Positions 44,103-55,768 of a stretch of DNA of 64,000 nucleotides are shown here, piece after piece. The position numbers were made by a program, and so were the translations under genes. The stretch comes from Candidatus Sulfotelmatobacter sp. (GTDB lineage: Bacteria > Eisenbacteria > RBG-16-71-46), in the NCBI GenBank assembly GCA_035498555.1, contig DATKAB010000045.1:1-64000 (forward strand). The letters are read 5' to 3'. Within the stretch, counting starts at the first letter, position 1. Each line of letters opens with the position of its first letter. The notes under the pieces are model-generated. The model had not been told where the DNA came from. It did no database searches and worked only from the letters and a program-made list of their open reading frames with translations.

Positions 44103-45229
44103 GCGCGCGCCCGGTTCGGCTCCTGTTCGTGGTCGGCAATTTCGCCGCCGGTGGTGCGGAACGACACCTGCTCGAGCTGTGGTCGCGCATCGATCGCACG
44201 AAGTTCGCGGTCGAGATCGCCTGCTTTCGCGCCGAAGGCCGCTTCTGGCCGGACGTGAAGGCGCTGGGCTGGCCGGTCCACGAGCTGAAGGTGGGGAAGC
44301 GGGTCTACGACTGGACCGGGTTCCGCGGCCTGTTGCGACTGATCCGAGTCACGCGGCGGTCGAAGCCCGATGTGATTCATGGCTATCTGTTCGGCCCGAA
44401 CCTGTTCGCGGTGCTGGCCGGCCGCGCGGCCAGGGTTCCGGTGGTGGCGGTGGCCAAGCGCAACATCGATGCGTTCGAAACTCCACGCCAGGTTCGCGTC
44501 CAGCGCTGGGTGCACCGGAACGCCTCGCACGTCACTGCGGTGAGCGAGAAGGTGGCCGAGACCGTGGTGGCGATGGGGGTGCCGCGGGCTCGGATCACGG
44601 TGATCCCCAACGGCGTGGATCTCTCGCGATTCGCGCACGCGGGCGGCGACCGCGCGAGCCTGGGCGCTGCGAATGGCGAGCTCGTGATCGGCAGCGTGGG
44701 CTGCCTCGCGGCGCGCAAGGACTACGGCACGCTGCTCGAAGCGCTGGCGACGCTCGAACGCTCGGGACGTCGCTTCCACGCGGCGCTGGTCGGCGACGGC
44801 CCGGAGCGCGAGGCCCTCGAGCAGCGCGCGCGCGAGCTGGGAGTTTCGGCGCGCACCACGTTTCTCGGCGAGCGCGCGGATGTCGAGCGCCTGCTCCCGG
44901 CCATGGACGTGTTCGTGCTCTCCTCGCGCGAGGAGGGCATCCCCAACGCCCTGCTGGAGGCGATGGCCGCCGGGCGGCCGTCGGTGGCGACCGCGGTCGG
45001 CGGCACGCCCGAGGTGCTCGAGGACGGCGTCACCGGCTGGCTCGTGCCGCCTGCCGATCCGGCCGCGCTGGCGGCCGCGCTCGAGCAGACGCTGGCGGAT
45101 CCCGACGAGGCGCGCCGGCGGGGCGAGGCCGCGCGCCGTGCCACCGAGGAGAAGATGAGCATCGATGCCATGGTCAGGCGCCACGAGGAGTTCTACCGGC
45201 GAGCGGTCGACGGGGAGCGGCGGCCGTGA
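44099..45229 (+). CDS. Glycosyltransferase family 4
   Basis: 376-residue GT-B fold transferase. The N-terminal domain starts LLFVVGNFAAGGAERHLLEL; the C-terminal domain contains VIPNGVDLSRF, LVGDGPEREALEQ and the donor-binding motif SSREEGIPNALLEAMAAG with the conserved E-x7-E glutamates. It transfers a sugar from a nucleotide donor with retention. It sits in the run of four-base overlaps (ATGA). Donor unknown. Confidence 0.92.
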   Translation: MSARPVRLLFVVGNFAAGGAERHLLELWSRIDRTKFAVEIACFRAEGRFWPDVKALGWPVHELKVGKRVYDWTGFRGLLRLIRVTRRSKPDVIHGYLFGPNLFAVLAGRAARVPVVAVAKRNIDAFETPRQVRVQRWVHRNASHVTAVSEKVAETVVAMGVPRARITVIPNGVDLSRFAHAGGDRASLGAANGELVIGSVGCLAARKDYGTLLEALATLERSGRRFHAALVGDGPEREALEQRARELGVSARTTFLGERADVERLLPAMDVFVLSSREEGIPNALLEAMAAGRPSVATAVGGTPEVLEDGVTGWLVPPADPAALAAALEQTLADPDEARRRGEAARRATEEKMSIDAMVRRHEEFYRRAVDGERRP

Positions 45230-46461
45230 AATCGATCGCCTACGTCACCACCACCTTCCCGACTTTCGCCGCGTTCCTGGAAGGGGAAGTGGCGCGATTC
45301 CACCGCCGCGGCGCGCGCATCCGCGTGTTCACGCTGCGCCCGCTTCGGGGCAACTACCAGTCGGATCACGCCGCGCTGATTCCGCTCACCACCTTTGTCG
45401 GATCACCCTTCGATCTCCGCGCCTGGGTGGCGCTGTTCGCGTGGTCGCTGCGCCGGCCACGCGTGCTGTTCCCCGAATTCGCGCGGGTGATGTGGGCCTC
45501 GCGGGGATCGCTCTACGCGCTGGCCGGCCACCTCTTCTGGCTGCCGGCCGCGGCCCGCGTGGCGACGCTGGTCGAGCGGGAGAACCTCGAGCGCGTCCAC
45601 GGCGCGTGGGCGCATTTCCCGGCCACCGTGGCCTATCTCGCCGCGCGCCTGACCGGGCGGCGCTTCAGCCTCGCCGGCCACGCCGGTTCCGATCTCTATC
45701 GCACCCAGGCTTTTCTTCGCGAGAAGACGCTGGCGGCGGATTTCGTCACCACCTGCGTGCGCGGCAACCGGGACATGCTGCGCCAGCTGGCCGGCCCGGC
45801 GGCGCGCGTCGAGTGGATCTACCACGGCGTGGATCGTTCGCGCTTCAACGGCGCCGGCCGAGCGCGCGGCGCCGACCCGCTGCTGCTCGCGGTCGGCCGG
45901 CTGGCCGAGACCAAGGGCTTCGACACCGCGGTGCGAGCCCTCGGCGAGCTCAAGCGCCGCGGGCTGGTGCCACGCCTGCAGTTCGTGGGCGATGGTCCGG
46001 ATCGACCGCTGCTCGAGCGCCTGGCGCGCGAGCAGGGCGTCGCCGACCAGGTCGAATTCCGCGGCTGGCTCCAGCAGGGCGAGCTGCTGCCGCTCTACCA
46101 ACGCGCCTGGCTGCTGCTCGCGCCGAGCCGCGTGCTCGCCAACGGGCGGCGCGACGGCATTCCCAACGTGATCGTGGAGGCGCTGGCCATGGGCCTTCCG
46201 TGCGCCGGAACGCGCGCCGCGGGCCTCGAGGAGGCGATCACTTCGGGCGTGAACGGCGTGCTCGCGCCGCCCGACGACCCGGTGGCGCTCGCCGACGCGG
46301 TCGAGCCGCTGTTGCGCGATCCCTCGCGTCTCGATCGGATGAGCGAGGCGGCGCGCGGTCGCATCCTCAGCGAGTTCGACGCCGAGGCGAACTTCGAGCG
46401 GCTGTGGAACCTGTTCGAGACCGACGGGGCGTCCCTGAGCCCATCGGCCGCGGCGTCGTGA
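45226..46461 (+). CDS. Glycosyltransferase family 4 (EpsD/colanic-type)
   Basis: 411 residues from GTG 45226 (GTGA overlap). It begins IAYVTTTFPTFAAFLEGEV, the form seen in exopolysaccharide GT4 enzymes such as AmsK/WcaL. WIYHGVDRSRF, LQFVGDGPDRPLLERLA and GIPNVIVEALAMGLP mark the donor domain. It probably adds a hexose in repeat-unit assembly. Donor and linkage unknown. Confidence 0.9.
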   Translation: MKSIAYVTTTFPTFAAFLEGEVARFHRRGARIRVFTLRPLRGNYQSDHAALIPLTTFVGSPFDLRAWVALFAWSLRRPRVLFPEFARVMWASRGSLYALAGHLFWLPAAARVATLVERENLERVHGAWAHFPATVAYLAARLTGRRFSLAGHAGSDLYRTQAFLREKTLAADFVTTCVRGNRDMLRQLAGPAARVEWIYHGVDRSRFNGAGRARGADPLLLAVGRLAETKGFDTAVRALGELKRRGLVPRLQFVGDGPDRPLLERLAREQGVADQVEFRGWLQQGELLPLYQRAWLLLAPSRVLANGRRDGIPNVIVEALAMGLPCAGTRAAGLEEAITSGVNGVLAPPDDPVALADAVEPLLRDPSRLDRMSEAARGRILSEFDAEANFERLWNLFETDGASLSPSAAAS

Positions 46462-47606
46462 AGCGCATGCGCGTCCTGCACGTGATCGAGGCCATGCATC
46501 AGGGCGGCGCCGAGTCGCTGCTGGTCGAGCACGCCCGGCGCGCCGGGCCCGGCGTCGAGGTGTTGATCTGCGCGCTCAATCGCGGCGGGCCGGCGCTCGA
46601 GGCCGCGCGCGTCGCCGGAGCGCGGGTCTTCCTGCTCGAGAAGGGCGGCGCGCGCTGGAGCGGACTCCAGGCTCTGATCGCGCTCATGCGCCGGGAGCGC
46701 GTGGACGTGGTGAACGGCCACAATCCCACCGGGGGGCTCTACGGCCTCGCGGCGGCGCGTTGGAGTGGCGTTCCGGTCGGCATCCGCACCGAGCACAGCC
46801 TGCACGCCCCGGGCCGGCACTCGCCGATCTATCCGGCGCTGGAGCGCGCCGGCACCTGGATGGCGGATCGGGTCATCTGCGTCTGCGAGGCGGTGCGTGA
46901 GAGCCACGTCTCGCGGCTGGGCTGGGCGCGCGAGCGCTTCATCGTGATCACGAACGGGATCTCGGAAGCGCCCCCGGCACGTCCGCGCGAAGCGGTGCGC
47001 GCCGAGCTCGGGTTCGGCGCAGAGACGCCGCTGGTGATCGCGGTCGGCAGCCTGACCCGCCAGAAATCCCAGCACGTGCTGCTCGAGGCCATGGCGCGGC
47101 TCCAGCAACGCGAGGCGCGCCTGCTGCTCGCTGGCGAGGGCCCGCTGCGCGAGGACCTCGAGCGGCGCGCGCGCGAGCTGGCGCTGGGCCAGCGGGTGCG
47201 CTTCCTGGGCGCACGTCTCGACGTCGCCGATCTCTACGCGGCCTCGGACGTGTACGCGCTGCCGTCGCAGCGGGAAGGGCTGTCGATCTCGCTGCTGGAA
47301 TCCATGCGGGCGGGAATCCCGGCGGTCGCAACCCGAGTGGGTGGCAACGGCGAGGCGATCGAGGACGGCGTCAGCGGACGACTGGTTCCGGTTCACGACC
47401 CCGCGGGAATGGCCGCCGCGCTCGACGCGCTGATCGCCGACCGGGCCGGCGCGCGCGCGATGGGAGCCGCGGCCGAGAAGCGCTGGCGCTCGCGATTCAC
47501 CGCCGAGCGCATGGTGCGCGAGACCGAAGCGTTGTACCGCGAGCGCCTCGCGCGGCGCGCACCCGGCGAACGACGCGCGAGCGGCGAGGCGGAGCACGTC
47601 GCGTGA
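46458..47606 (+). CDS. Glycosyltransferase family 4
   Basis: 382 residues from GTG 46458 (GTGA overlap). GT-B motifs: VLHVIEAMHQGGAESLLVEH, VITNGISE, LLLAGEGPLREDLE and SQREGLSISLLESMRAGIP with the E-x7-E pair. The third consecutive GT4 gene, so at least five glycosyltransferases (two GT2, three GT4) plus a priming transferase imply a repeat unit of about five or six sugars, which is inference. C-terminus Arg/Glu rich. Confidence 0.9.
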   Translation: MKRMRVLHVIEAMHQGGAESLLVEHARRAGPGVEVLICALNRGGPALEAARVAGARVFLLEKGGARWSGLQALIALMRRERVDVVNGHNPTGGLYGLAAARWSGVPVGIRTEHSLHAPGRHSPIYPALERAGTWMADRVICVCEAVRESHVSRLGWARERFIVITNGISEAPPARPREAVRAELGFGAETPLVIAVGSLTRQKSQHVLLEAMARLQQREARLLLAGEGPLREDLERRARELALGQRVRFLGARLDVADLYAASDVYALPSQREGLSISLLESMRAGIPAVATRVGGNGEAIEDGVSGRLVPVHDPAGMAAALDALIADRAGARAMGAAAEKRWRSRFTAERMVRETEALYRERLARRAPGERRASGEAEHVA

Positions 47607-48238
47607 GCCGGGCCCTGGAAGACGCTCCTCGTCCCGGGCCGCGACCGATCGCGCCGCTGCCGGCCGGCGCGTATGGCGGCGTGAAGCGGGCCGCGGACGT
47701 GTTCGGCGCGACCCTCGGACTGGCCGTGGCGGCGCCGCTGATGTTGCTGATCGCGATCGCGATCCGGCTCGACTCGCCGGGGCCGGCGCTGTTTCGGCAG
47801 CGTCGCATCGGGCGAGGCTCGCACGAGTTCGAAATCGTGAAGTTCCGTACCATGCGGGTGGGCACGCCCGACCTGGCTTCGCATCTGCTCGGTCCCGGCT
47901 CGAGCCGGGTGACGAGGCTCGGCTTCTGGCTGCGCCGCGCGAGCCTCGACGAGCTGCCGCAGCTCTGGAACGTTCTCAAGGGCGACATGACGATGGTGGG
48001 GCCGCGTCCGGCGCTCTACAACCAGTACGATCTGATCGCGCTCCGCCAGCAGGCCGGTGTGGACGCTCTGAGGCCCGGGCTCACCGGCTGGGCGCAGGTG
48101 AACGGTCGCGACGAGCTCGCCATCGAGGAAAAGGTGCGCTACGACCGCTGGTATCTGGAGAACGTGAATCCCGGCCTCGACGTCTCGATCCTGGTACGCA
48201 CGCTGATCACGCTGTTTTCCTCCCGCGGAGTCTACTGA
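47603..48238 (+). CDS. Priming sugar-phosphate transferase (undecaprenyl-phosphate type)
   Basis: 211-residue monotopic phosphoglycosyl transferase. An N-terminal hydrophobic segment (GATLGLAVAAPLMLLIAIAI) is followed by RLDSPGPALFRQRRIG, EIVKFRTMR and the catalytic Asp-Glu in SLDELPQLWNVLKGDMTMVG plus PRP. It should move a sugar 1-phosphate from UDP or a related donor to undecaprenyl phosphate and so start the repeat unit. All motifs are intact, unlike the fused domain in the protein at 32126-34792, so this is likely the working initiator. GTG start overlaps the previous stop; the exosortase gene follows after five bases. Confidence 0.93.
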   Translation: MSRALEDAPRPGPRPIAPLPAGAYGGVKRAADVFGATLGLAVAAPLMLLIAIAIRLDSPGPALFRQRRIGRGSHEFEIVKFRTMRVGTPDLASHLLGPGSSRVTRLGFWLRRASLDELPQLWNVLKGDMTMVGPRPALYNQYDLIALRQQAGVDALRPGLTGWAQVNGRDELAIEEKVRYDRWYLENVNPGLDVSILVRTLITLFSSRGVY

Positions 48239-48243
48239 ACCCC

Positions 48244-49155
48244 GTGAGCGCGACCCCCACTTCCGCGGCCGGCGAGTCCCACCGCAATCCGCCCGGGGCG
48301 CGAGCGCGGATCTGGCTCGCGGCCCTCCCCGTCGCTGCGTTGTTCGCCCTCGCCTACGGCCGGACGTTCGCCGCGTTGTGGGATACCTGGCTCCACAACG
48401 ACAACTACTCGCACGGGCCGCTGGTGCCGGTGGTGAGCGCGGTGCTGGTGTGGAGTCGCCGGAAGAAGCTCGCGCGGCTTCCCATCGAAGGTCGCGCCTC
48501 GGGGCTCCTGCTGGTCGCGGCCGCGTGCGCGTTGCAGATCGTCGGCATCCGGACCGACGTGCTCGCGCTGCAGGGCTGGTCGGCGTTGGGGCTCCTCTTC
48601 GGCCTGAGCCTGTCGCTGCTCGGGGCGGCCTGGACGCGCGCGCTTGCTTTTCCGCTCGCGTTTCTGGCGTTCATGTTGCCCTTCCCGGCGGTGTTCGTGA
48701 ACCAATTGAGCTTCGCGCTCAAGGAGATCACGGTGCGAATCTCGACTCGGGCCGCGGAATGGCTGGGCGCGTCACTGCTCCGGGACGGGATGACGCTCTA
48801 CCTTCAGAGCGGCGAGCTGCGGATCGAGAACCCGTGCAGCGGATTGCGTTCCCTGATCGCGCTGCTCGCCACCGGCGCGCTGTTCGCGGGAATCCAGCGA
48901 GGGGCCTGGTGGCGGCGGGCGTCGTTGTTCGCGCTGGCCCTGCCGATCGCGGTGCTGGCCAACGCGGCGCGCATCACGCTGTTGATCGTCATCGGGCACT
49001 ACCTCGGCGTCGAGCGTGCGGGCGGTCTGGTGCACGACGTTTCCGGCTACCTGCTGTACGCGCTGGCCGTGCTGGCGCTGCTGGGAGCGCGCGCGCTGCT
49101 CGAGCCGCGCGCGCACGAGCCGCGGCCGCCCGCGCTCGAGGCGATGGCTCGATGA
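48244..49155 (+). CDS. Exosortase (EpsH/XrtA family)
   Basis: 303-residue integral membrane cysteine protease/transpeptidase with about eight helices. Exosortases cleave PEP-CTERM type C-terminal tails of exported proteins, probably attaching them to a glycan or lipid. The catalytic triad is visible: Cys198 in IENPCSGLRSL, Arg243 in LANAARIT and His264 in GGLVHDVSGY. GTG start. It lies inside a polysaccharide locus and before EpsI, the usual arrangement. No protein with a PEP-CTERM tail is encoded in the window, so its substrates must lie elsewhere. Confidence 0.95.
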   Translation: MSATPTSAAGESHRNPPGARARIWLAALPVAALFALAYGRTFAALWDTWLHNDNYSHGPLVPVVSAVLVWSRRKKLARLPIEGRASGLLLVAAACALQIVGIRTDVLALQGWSALGLLFGLSLSLLGAAWTRALAFPLAFLAFMLPFPAVFVNQLSFALKEITVRISTRAAEWLGASLLRDGMTLYLQSGELRIENPCSGLRSLIALLATGALFAGIQRGAWWRRASLFALALPIAVLANAARITLLIVIGHYLGVERAGGLVHDVSGYLLYALAVLALLGARALLEPRAHEPRPPALEAMAR

Positions 49156-49796
49156 AGCGCTACCTGCTCTCGCTCGTGCTGCTGTTGCTCACGGCGATCT
49201 ATGTGCTGGCGCATCCGCCGGTGAACCTGGCCCTCGGCCGCGCGGTGCTGTCGCGGGTGCCGCAGGTGCTGGGCGACTGGAACGGGACCGATCTCTCGTT
49301 CGAGGACGCGGTGGTCGAGGAGCTGAAGGCCGACGATCTCATGATCCGCAGATACACGCGCGGCGACCAGCTGGTCTGGCTGTGCATCGTCTATCACCAG
49401 AATCGCCGCTACGGAGCGCACGACCCGCACCTCTGCTACGAGTCGCAGGGCTACATCATCGAGGGTGAGCATCAGGCGCCGATCGCGACCGGGGCGCACG
49501 GGGAGATCGTGGCCAACTGGTTCGTGGCGTCGCGGCCCAAACACCCGCGACTGGTCGCCTACTGGTGGACCACCGAGGGGCTCGACACGCACGATGTCGC
49601 CGAATTCCGGCGGCGCATGGCGATGTCCGGGATGCTCGAGAACCGGTCGTGGGGCGCGTTCGTGCGCGTCGAGACGCCGATTCGCGACGACGACGAGGGC
49701 GCCGCAACCTCGCGCCTGCAGGCCTTCGCGACCGAGGTGGCTCGCGTGCTGCCGCGGGTGTTCGCCGACAGCACCGGGGCGGCGCGCCGCGGATGA
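49152..49796 (+). CDS. EpsI family protein (DUF3485)
   Basis: 214 residues with an N-terminal signal-anchor (YLLSLVLLLLTAIYVLA) and a periplasmic DUF3485 domain containing AHDPHLCYESQGY, the family's conserved Pro/Cys/Gly segment, and WWTTEGLDTHDVAEFRRRMAMSG-like helices near the end. EpsI is a separate gene or a C-terminal fusion in exosortase systems; its exact function is unknown, probably in exopolysaccharide export or coupling. ATG overlaps the exosortase stop by four bases. Confidence 0.92.
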   Translation: MKRYLLSLVLLLLTAIYVLAHPPVNLALGRAVLSRVPQVLGDWNGTDLSFEDAVVEELKADDLMIRRYTRGDQLVWLCIVYHQNRRYGAHDPHLCYESQGYIIEGEHQAPIATGAHGEIVANWFVASRPKHPRLVAYWWTTEGLDTHDVAEFRRRMAMSGMLENRSWGAFVRVETPIRDDDEGAATSRLQAFATEVARVLPRVFADSTGAARRG

Positions 49797-50641
49797 GTCT
49801 GTTCGAGCAGGTGGCCCTCGGCATCCAGGCGTTGCGCTTCACGGTGCTGGCCCTGTTCCGTCCGCGGCTGTGGGCGCCGTGGCTGATGCTGGGCGCCGTC
49901 GAGGTGCTGGTGGTGGTCGCGCTCTGGCAGTTCGCGCACCCCGCGTTCTCGTGGTTCATGGCGCCCCTGCTCTCGAGGCTGGCCGGCGAGCCGGCGCTCC
50001 ACTATCCGCGCGTGTTCGAATTGATGCCGGAGTTCTTCGATCGCGCCGACGTGGCGGTGGGAGCGCTCCTCGGCTCGGTCGCGATCGGGATCGCCACGCC
50101 ACTGTTCGCCGGACAATTCCGGGGCGAAACGCCGCGCGTCGGTGAGGCGCTCGCCCAGGGCCTGCGCCGCTCGCCGGCGCTGATCCTGGTGCAGCTGCCT
50201 TTCAATGTGCTGGTGACCGGAATCTCGCTGGGCGTTTCCGCATGGCTGGCGCACCGTGGCGGCGCGGGACTGATCACGCGCGCCGCCGAGCTCGGCGTCA
50301 CCGGCGGCTCGCTGGCGCTGCAGGCGTCGTTCTTCTACGCGGCCGCTCTCGTGATGCTCAAGGGGAGGAGCGCGCTCGAGTCGCTGCGCGAACTTCCCTC
50401 CACCTGGCGCCGTGGCTTCGTTCCGGCATGCGTGGTCGGGGCTCTCACGCTGCTGCTCCTGCTCCCGCTGCACTGGCTCTCCGGGCAGGACGACCTGGTG
50501 GTGGCGCGAGGGCGACCCGAGCTGGTCGGCTGGTTGACGCTGCTCGAAGTGGCCGGAGGACTGCTCAACTGGTTCCTGCTCACGGGCAGCGCGACCCTGA
50601 TCTTCCTGAGCGCTCTCGACCGCCCGGACGACGAAGCATGA
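49793..50641 (+). CDS. Polytopic membrane protein of unknown function in the exosortase locus
   Basis: 282 residues and about six predicted helices, among them WAPWLMLGAVEVLVVVALW, AVGALLGSVAIGIATPLFA, the PFNVLVTGISLGVSAWL stretch and a C-terminal NWFLLTGSATLIFL. I do not recognise the family; the layout is like DUF4013/glycerophosphodiester-type membrane proteins, but no motif confirms this. It overlaps epsI and the TPR lipoprotein gene by four bases each, so it is co-translated with exosortase components and is a candidate accessory factor. Confidence 0.75.
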   Translation: MSLFEQVALGIQALRFTVLALFRPRLWAPWLMLGAVEVLVVVALWQFAHPAFSWFMAPLLSRLAGEPALHYPRVFELMPEFFDRADVAVGALLGSVAIGIATPLFAGQFRGETPRVGEALAQGLRRSPALILVQLPFNVLVTGISLGVSAWLAHRGGAGLITRAAELGVTGGSLALQASFFYAAALVMLKGRSALESLRELPSTWRRGFVPACVVGALTLLLLLPLHWLSGQDDLVVARGRPELVGWLTLLEVAGGLLNWFLLTGSATLIFLSALDRPDDEA

Positions 50642-52128
50642 GGACTCCGGCGCGTCTGATGGGGGCGGCGCTGCTCGCCGTGCTCCTCGCCGGCTGCGGC
50701 CATCAGCTGCTGTGGGAGCGCTGGCAGGCCGAGCGCGCGTTCTGGCAGGCCGACCGCGAGGTGGCGCGGATCTTCGTCAATCCGCGGGTCGCGCGCCCCG
50801 AGGACTATCGCCGCGCCGAATCGGCCTTCGCACGCATCGCTCGCATCTTCCCGGCCGAGGCGTGGGTGGCGCGGAGGGAGCCGATGGCGCGCGAGATCGC
50901 CGAGATCTCGGGCCGCGCGACGCTGGCGCTGGCGCGACTGGCCGAGCTGCAGGGGCGTTCCGCCGAGGCGCTGTCGGGATACCGTCGGGTCATCGAGGAA
51001 TGGCCGGACTACGATCGCCTCAGGCTCGACGCCCTCGAGCACCTGGGAGACGCGCTGGAGTCGAACGGTGACGGCGAAGGCGCGATGCGCGCATGGGAGC
51101 GTATGGCCCGTGAGTTCGCCCCGCTCGACTCCGCTCGAGACGAGGTCCGCCCGGCGGTGCTCGAGGCGCCGCTCGCCCTGGCCGTGATCTGGGAGCAGCG
51201 CGGCGATCGGGCGCGTCGCGACTCGACGCTGGTCGCGGCCGAGCTCCGGCTCGAATCGTCCATGAGGCGGGTGAGCGGCTCCTCGGCCTCGGTCGCGCTG
51301 CTCGACGCGATCGCCCGCGGCCGGGAGCTGCGCGGTGACGTCGGAGGGGCACTCGATGCCTGGCGGGAGACGCTGAGCGCCGGCGGGGCCGACACCGCCC
51401 GCGCGTCGCGCATCATTCAGCTCGGCGAGCGCGAGCTCGAAGCGGGACGGGCCGACTCGGCGCGGGTCTACGCGCGCTGGGGCGCCGAGTTCGATGGGCC
51501 GCCACGGCTGCGGGCGCTCGAGCTGCTCGCCCGGAGCTTCGAGCGCGGTGGGGAGCCCGACTCGGCGCTCGACGTCTACGCCGGCATCGTGAGTGAATTT
51601 CCGCACAACGACGAGGCCACCGCGGGGGCGAGATACCAGCGCGCCCTGATCCTCGAGCGGCTCGACCGTTGGGCGCAGGCGCGTTCCGAGTTCGGCGCGT
51701 TGTGTGCCGCGCAACCCACGCATCCCCTGGCGCTCGAAGCCTGGACGCGGGTGGTGGAGCACTACCGCAAGCTGGGCGAATCGGAGCTGGCGCGAATCGA
51801 GGCCGATCACGGGCTCGCGGCGCTCGATCTCCTGATCTCCACCCAGCACGACGATGCGGTCCGGCTGCGCTGCTTCGAGGCGCGCGCTTCCGTGCAGCTC
51901 GCCGACGACCGGGTGCGCGACGCAGCCGAAACCCTGCGCGGACTGTGGGCGGCGGCTCCGGTCACGGTGGCGGGCGCCCGGCTCGGTGCGGAGGCGGCGC
52001 GCCGGGCCGGAGCCGACCTGCACGATGCGGCGCTGGCGGGCGGCTTGTGGCAGATTCTAGCCGAGCGGTCTCCCGACCCGGACATCCGGCGAGAGGCCGG
52101 CAGGGCGCTCGGCCGACCGGTTTCGTAG
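50638..52128 (+). CDS. TPR-repeat lipoprotein of the exosortase locus
   Basis: 496 residues. The signal peptide ends in the lipobox LLAGC (Cys20). The mature protein is almost entirely helical with TPR-like repeats, for example SAEALSGYRRVIEEWPDYDRL, GGALDAWRETLSAGG and PDSALDVYAGIVSEFPHNDEA. Exosortase loci often include a TPR lipoprotein called PrsT; this one is shorter than the roughly 900-residue PrsT family, so the name is not given. It may be a scaffold for the export machinery in the periplasm. PrsK follows after 12 bases. Confidence 0.85.
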   Translation: MRTPARLMGAALLAVLLAGCGHQLLWERWQAERAFWQADREVARIFVNPRVARPEDYRRAESAFARIARIFPAEAWVARREPMAREIAEISGRATLALARLAELQGRSAEALSGYRRVIEEWPDYDRLRLDALEHLGDALESNGDGEGAMRAWERMAREFAPLDSARDEVRPAVLEAPLALAVIWEQRGDRARRDSTLVAAELRLESSMRRVSGSSASVALLDAIARGRELRGDVGGALDAWRETLSAGGADTARASRIIQLGERELEAGRADSARVYARWGAEFDGPPRLRALELLARSFERGGEPDSALDVYAGIVSEFPHNDEATAGARYQRALILERLDRWAQARSEFGALCAAQPTHPLALEAWTRVVEHYRKLGESELARIEADHGLAALDLLISTQHDDAVRLRCFEARASVQLADDRVRDAAETLRGLWAAAPVTVAGARLGAEAARRAGADLHDAALAGGLWQILAERSPDPDIRREAGRALGRPVS

Positions 52129-52140
52129 CGGAGCACGTCG

Positions 52141-54292
52141 ATGGACCTCACTTCGTCCCCCGTCCAGATCAGTCTGGTGATGGCCAGCGCGCTGCTGGCC
52201 ACGGTGATCGGCGTGCTCGCCACGTTGCGCCGCGGCCACTGGCTGACGACGCTGCTGTTCGCCTCGGCGTTCCTGTCGATCGCCGCGTTCCAGACCGGGA
52301 CGCTCTTCATGCTCCAGGCCGGCGACGCCACTTCGGCGCGCAACTGGGCCACCTATCTGGCCGGAGTCTCGGCGCTGGCCTCGTGGCTCTGGCTGTCGCT
52401 GAGCGTGGTGCTGGCCCGGACCGATCCGTGGGAGCAGATCCGCAATGCGGCCGCCTATCTGGCGCTCGCCCTGATCGGCTGCGTGGCGATGTTCTCGCTC
52501 GCCGTCAATCCCAGCATCGTCCACCAAGTGGTCGGGCTCGGCGGGAACGCGGTGATCCTGCTCGGCGGCATGGGCAAGGTCTACCTGATGTACCTGGTGG
52601 TGGCGATGGTGGCGGTGCTCATGAATCTGGAGCGCATGCTCCGCTCCGCCACCGCCACATTGCAGCGACGGTTGCGGGCCATGGCGCTGGCCTTCCTGGT
52701 GGCGATCCTGAGCGAGCTGCTGGTGGTGTCGGCCGGCCTGCTGTTCGGCGGCATTCGGGTCTCATGGCTGGCCGCGACCTCCGTGCCGCTGTTCGGTGCC
52801 GGCGTGGTCACGGCGCTGGCGCTGGCGCGCCGCCGGCTCTCCGACATGAGCGTGCCGCTGGCGCGTCCGGTCATCTACTACTCGTCGGTCTCGCTCACGC
52901 TGGCCGGCGCCTTCCTGCTCAGCATGGCGGTGCTCTCGAAGGTGCTGCCGGTCCTCACCCCGGAGTGGAAGCGCGTGGTGAGCCTGTGCTTCTACCTGCT
53001 GGTCGGCGGCGGCGGACTGCTGCTCACCGTCAGCCCGCGCAGCAGCCGCGCGATCAAACGCTTCATCGATCGAAACTTCTACGCCAATCGCTACGACTAT
53101 CGCCGCGAGTGGGAGCGGGTGAGCGGAGCGCTCACGCCGGGAACGCGACTCGAGGAGATCTCGCGCCAGGTGGAGCAGCTGGTCACGGCGGTGTTCGAGC
53201 CCCATCGCGTCGCGGTCTACCTGCTCGACGAAGCCGATGGCGTGCTGCGCCGGATCCATGGGCCCGCGGCGATGCCGTCCCAGCTCTCGGCGGACAACCC
53301 CTTGATGATCGAGATGACCCGCACCCGGCGGCCGGTGGTGTTCGATCGGCTCTCGAGCGATCTCGACCTGATCCCGGTCGCGGCCGAGAATCGCGACGCC
53401 ATCCGCGCGCTGGACGCCGCGGCCTGCGCGCCGCTCATGGTCGGCGATCGCCTGATCGGAGCGCTGTGGCTGTCCGCCAAGCGCACCGATGAGGACTACT
53501 CGGAGGAGGACGTCGAGTTCCTGGGCGCGATGTCGCGGCAGATCGCCGCGACGCTGTGGTTCGCGCGCCAGGCCGAGCAGCTGGCCGAGACCCGGCAGCT
53601 CGAATCGCTCAATCGGCTCGCGAGCTTCGTGCTCCACGACATCAAGAATCACATTTCGGGGCTTTCGCTGGTGGTCGAGAATGCACGCCGTCACATGAGC
53701 GATCCGGAGTTTCAGCGCGACGCCCTGGCGGTGGTCGAGCGCACGGTCGCGAGCCTCTCCGAGCTGATGCAGCAGGTGGCGAGCGTGGGGCGCAGTCTGG
53801 AAGTGCGCCCCGAGCCCTGCGACCTGCTCCAGCTGGTGGAGGAGTCGCTGGCCGGCGCCGGATTGCGGCGCGGCGAGCACGACGGCATCCAGGTCTCGGT
53901 CACCTGTCGCGCCGCTGAACAGGTGGTGCTGGACCGGCGCCAGATGAAGCGCGTGCTGACCAATCTGCTGACCAACGCGCGCGAGGCGCTGAGCGGTTCC
54001 GGTCACATCGACCTGCTCGCCGAGGTCGAGGCTCCCGAGAACGGCCGGGGCGGGCGCGTTCGCTTCGAGGTGCGCGACGACGGCCGCGGCATGAGCGAGG
54101 AGTTCATCCGCACCGCCTTGTTCCGGCCGTTCGCCACCACCAAGAGCGAGGGGCTGGGACTCGGTCTCGCCCAATCCCGCAGCATCGTCGAAGCGCATGG
54201 CGGTCGCATCCGCGTGGCCAGTCAGCCGGGCGACGGCACGCGCTTCGAGATCACGCTGCCGAACCAGGTCGCCGCCGTCGCCGAGGCCGGGC

Positions 54293-54303
<11 letters not shown>
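52141..54303 (+). CDS. prsK: PEP-CTERM system histidine kinase PrsK
   Basis: 720 residues. The N-terminal half has eight or so membrane helices and no periplasmic sensor domain. Then follow a GAF-like domain (about 340-480), the phospho-acceptor helix with His499 (FVLHDIKNH, the distinctive PrsK form) and a HATPase domain with N-box LTNLLTNAREAL, DDGRGMSEEF and GLGLGLAQS. This architecture and position match PrsK, the kinase paired with PrsR in exosortase/PEP-CTERM genomes. It should phosphorylate the regulator encoded next, with which it overlaps by 11 bases. The signal sensed is unknown. Confidence 0.93.
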
Positions 54304-55696
<1,393 letters not shown>

Positions 55697-55734
55697 GCCG
55701 CGCTACAGCCACGATCGAACCGGCCGGAAACAGT

Positions 55735-55768
55735 TCACCCCGCTCCGGACACTCGCGGAGCGGGGTGA
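55735..55768 (+). terminator. Terminator after the exosortase/Prs operon
   Basis: Perfect 12-bp stem (CACCCCGCTCCG and its complement, plus one outer A-T pair) with an eight-base loop, 38 bases after the prsR stop, followed by CTTTC. It ends the 23-kb locus. Confidence 0.75.
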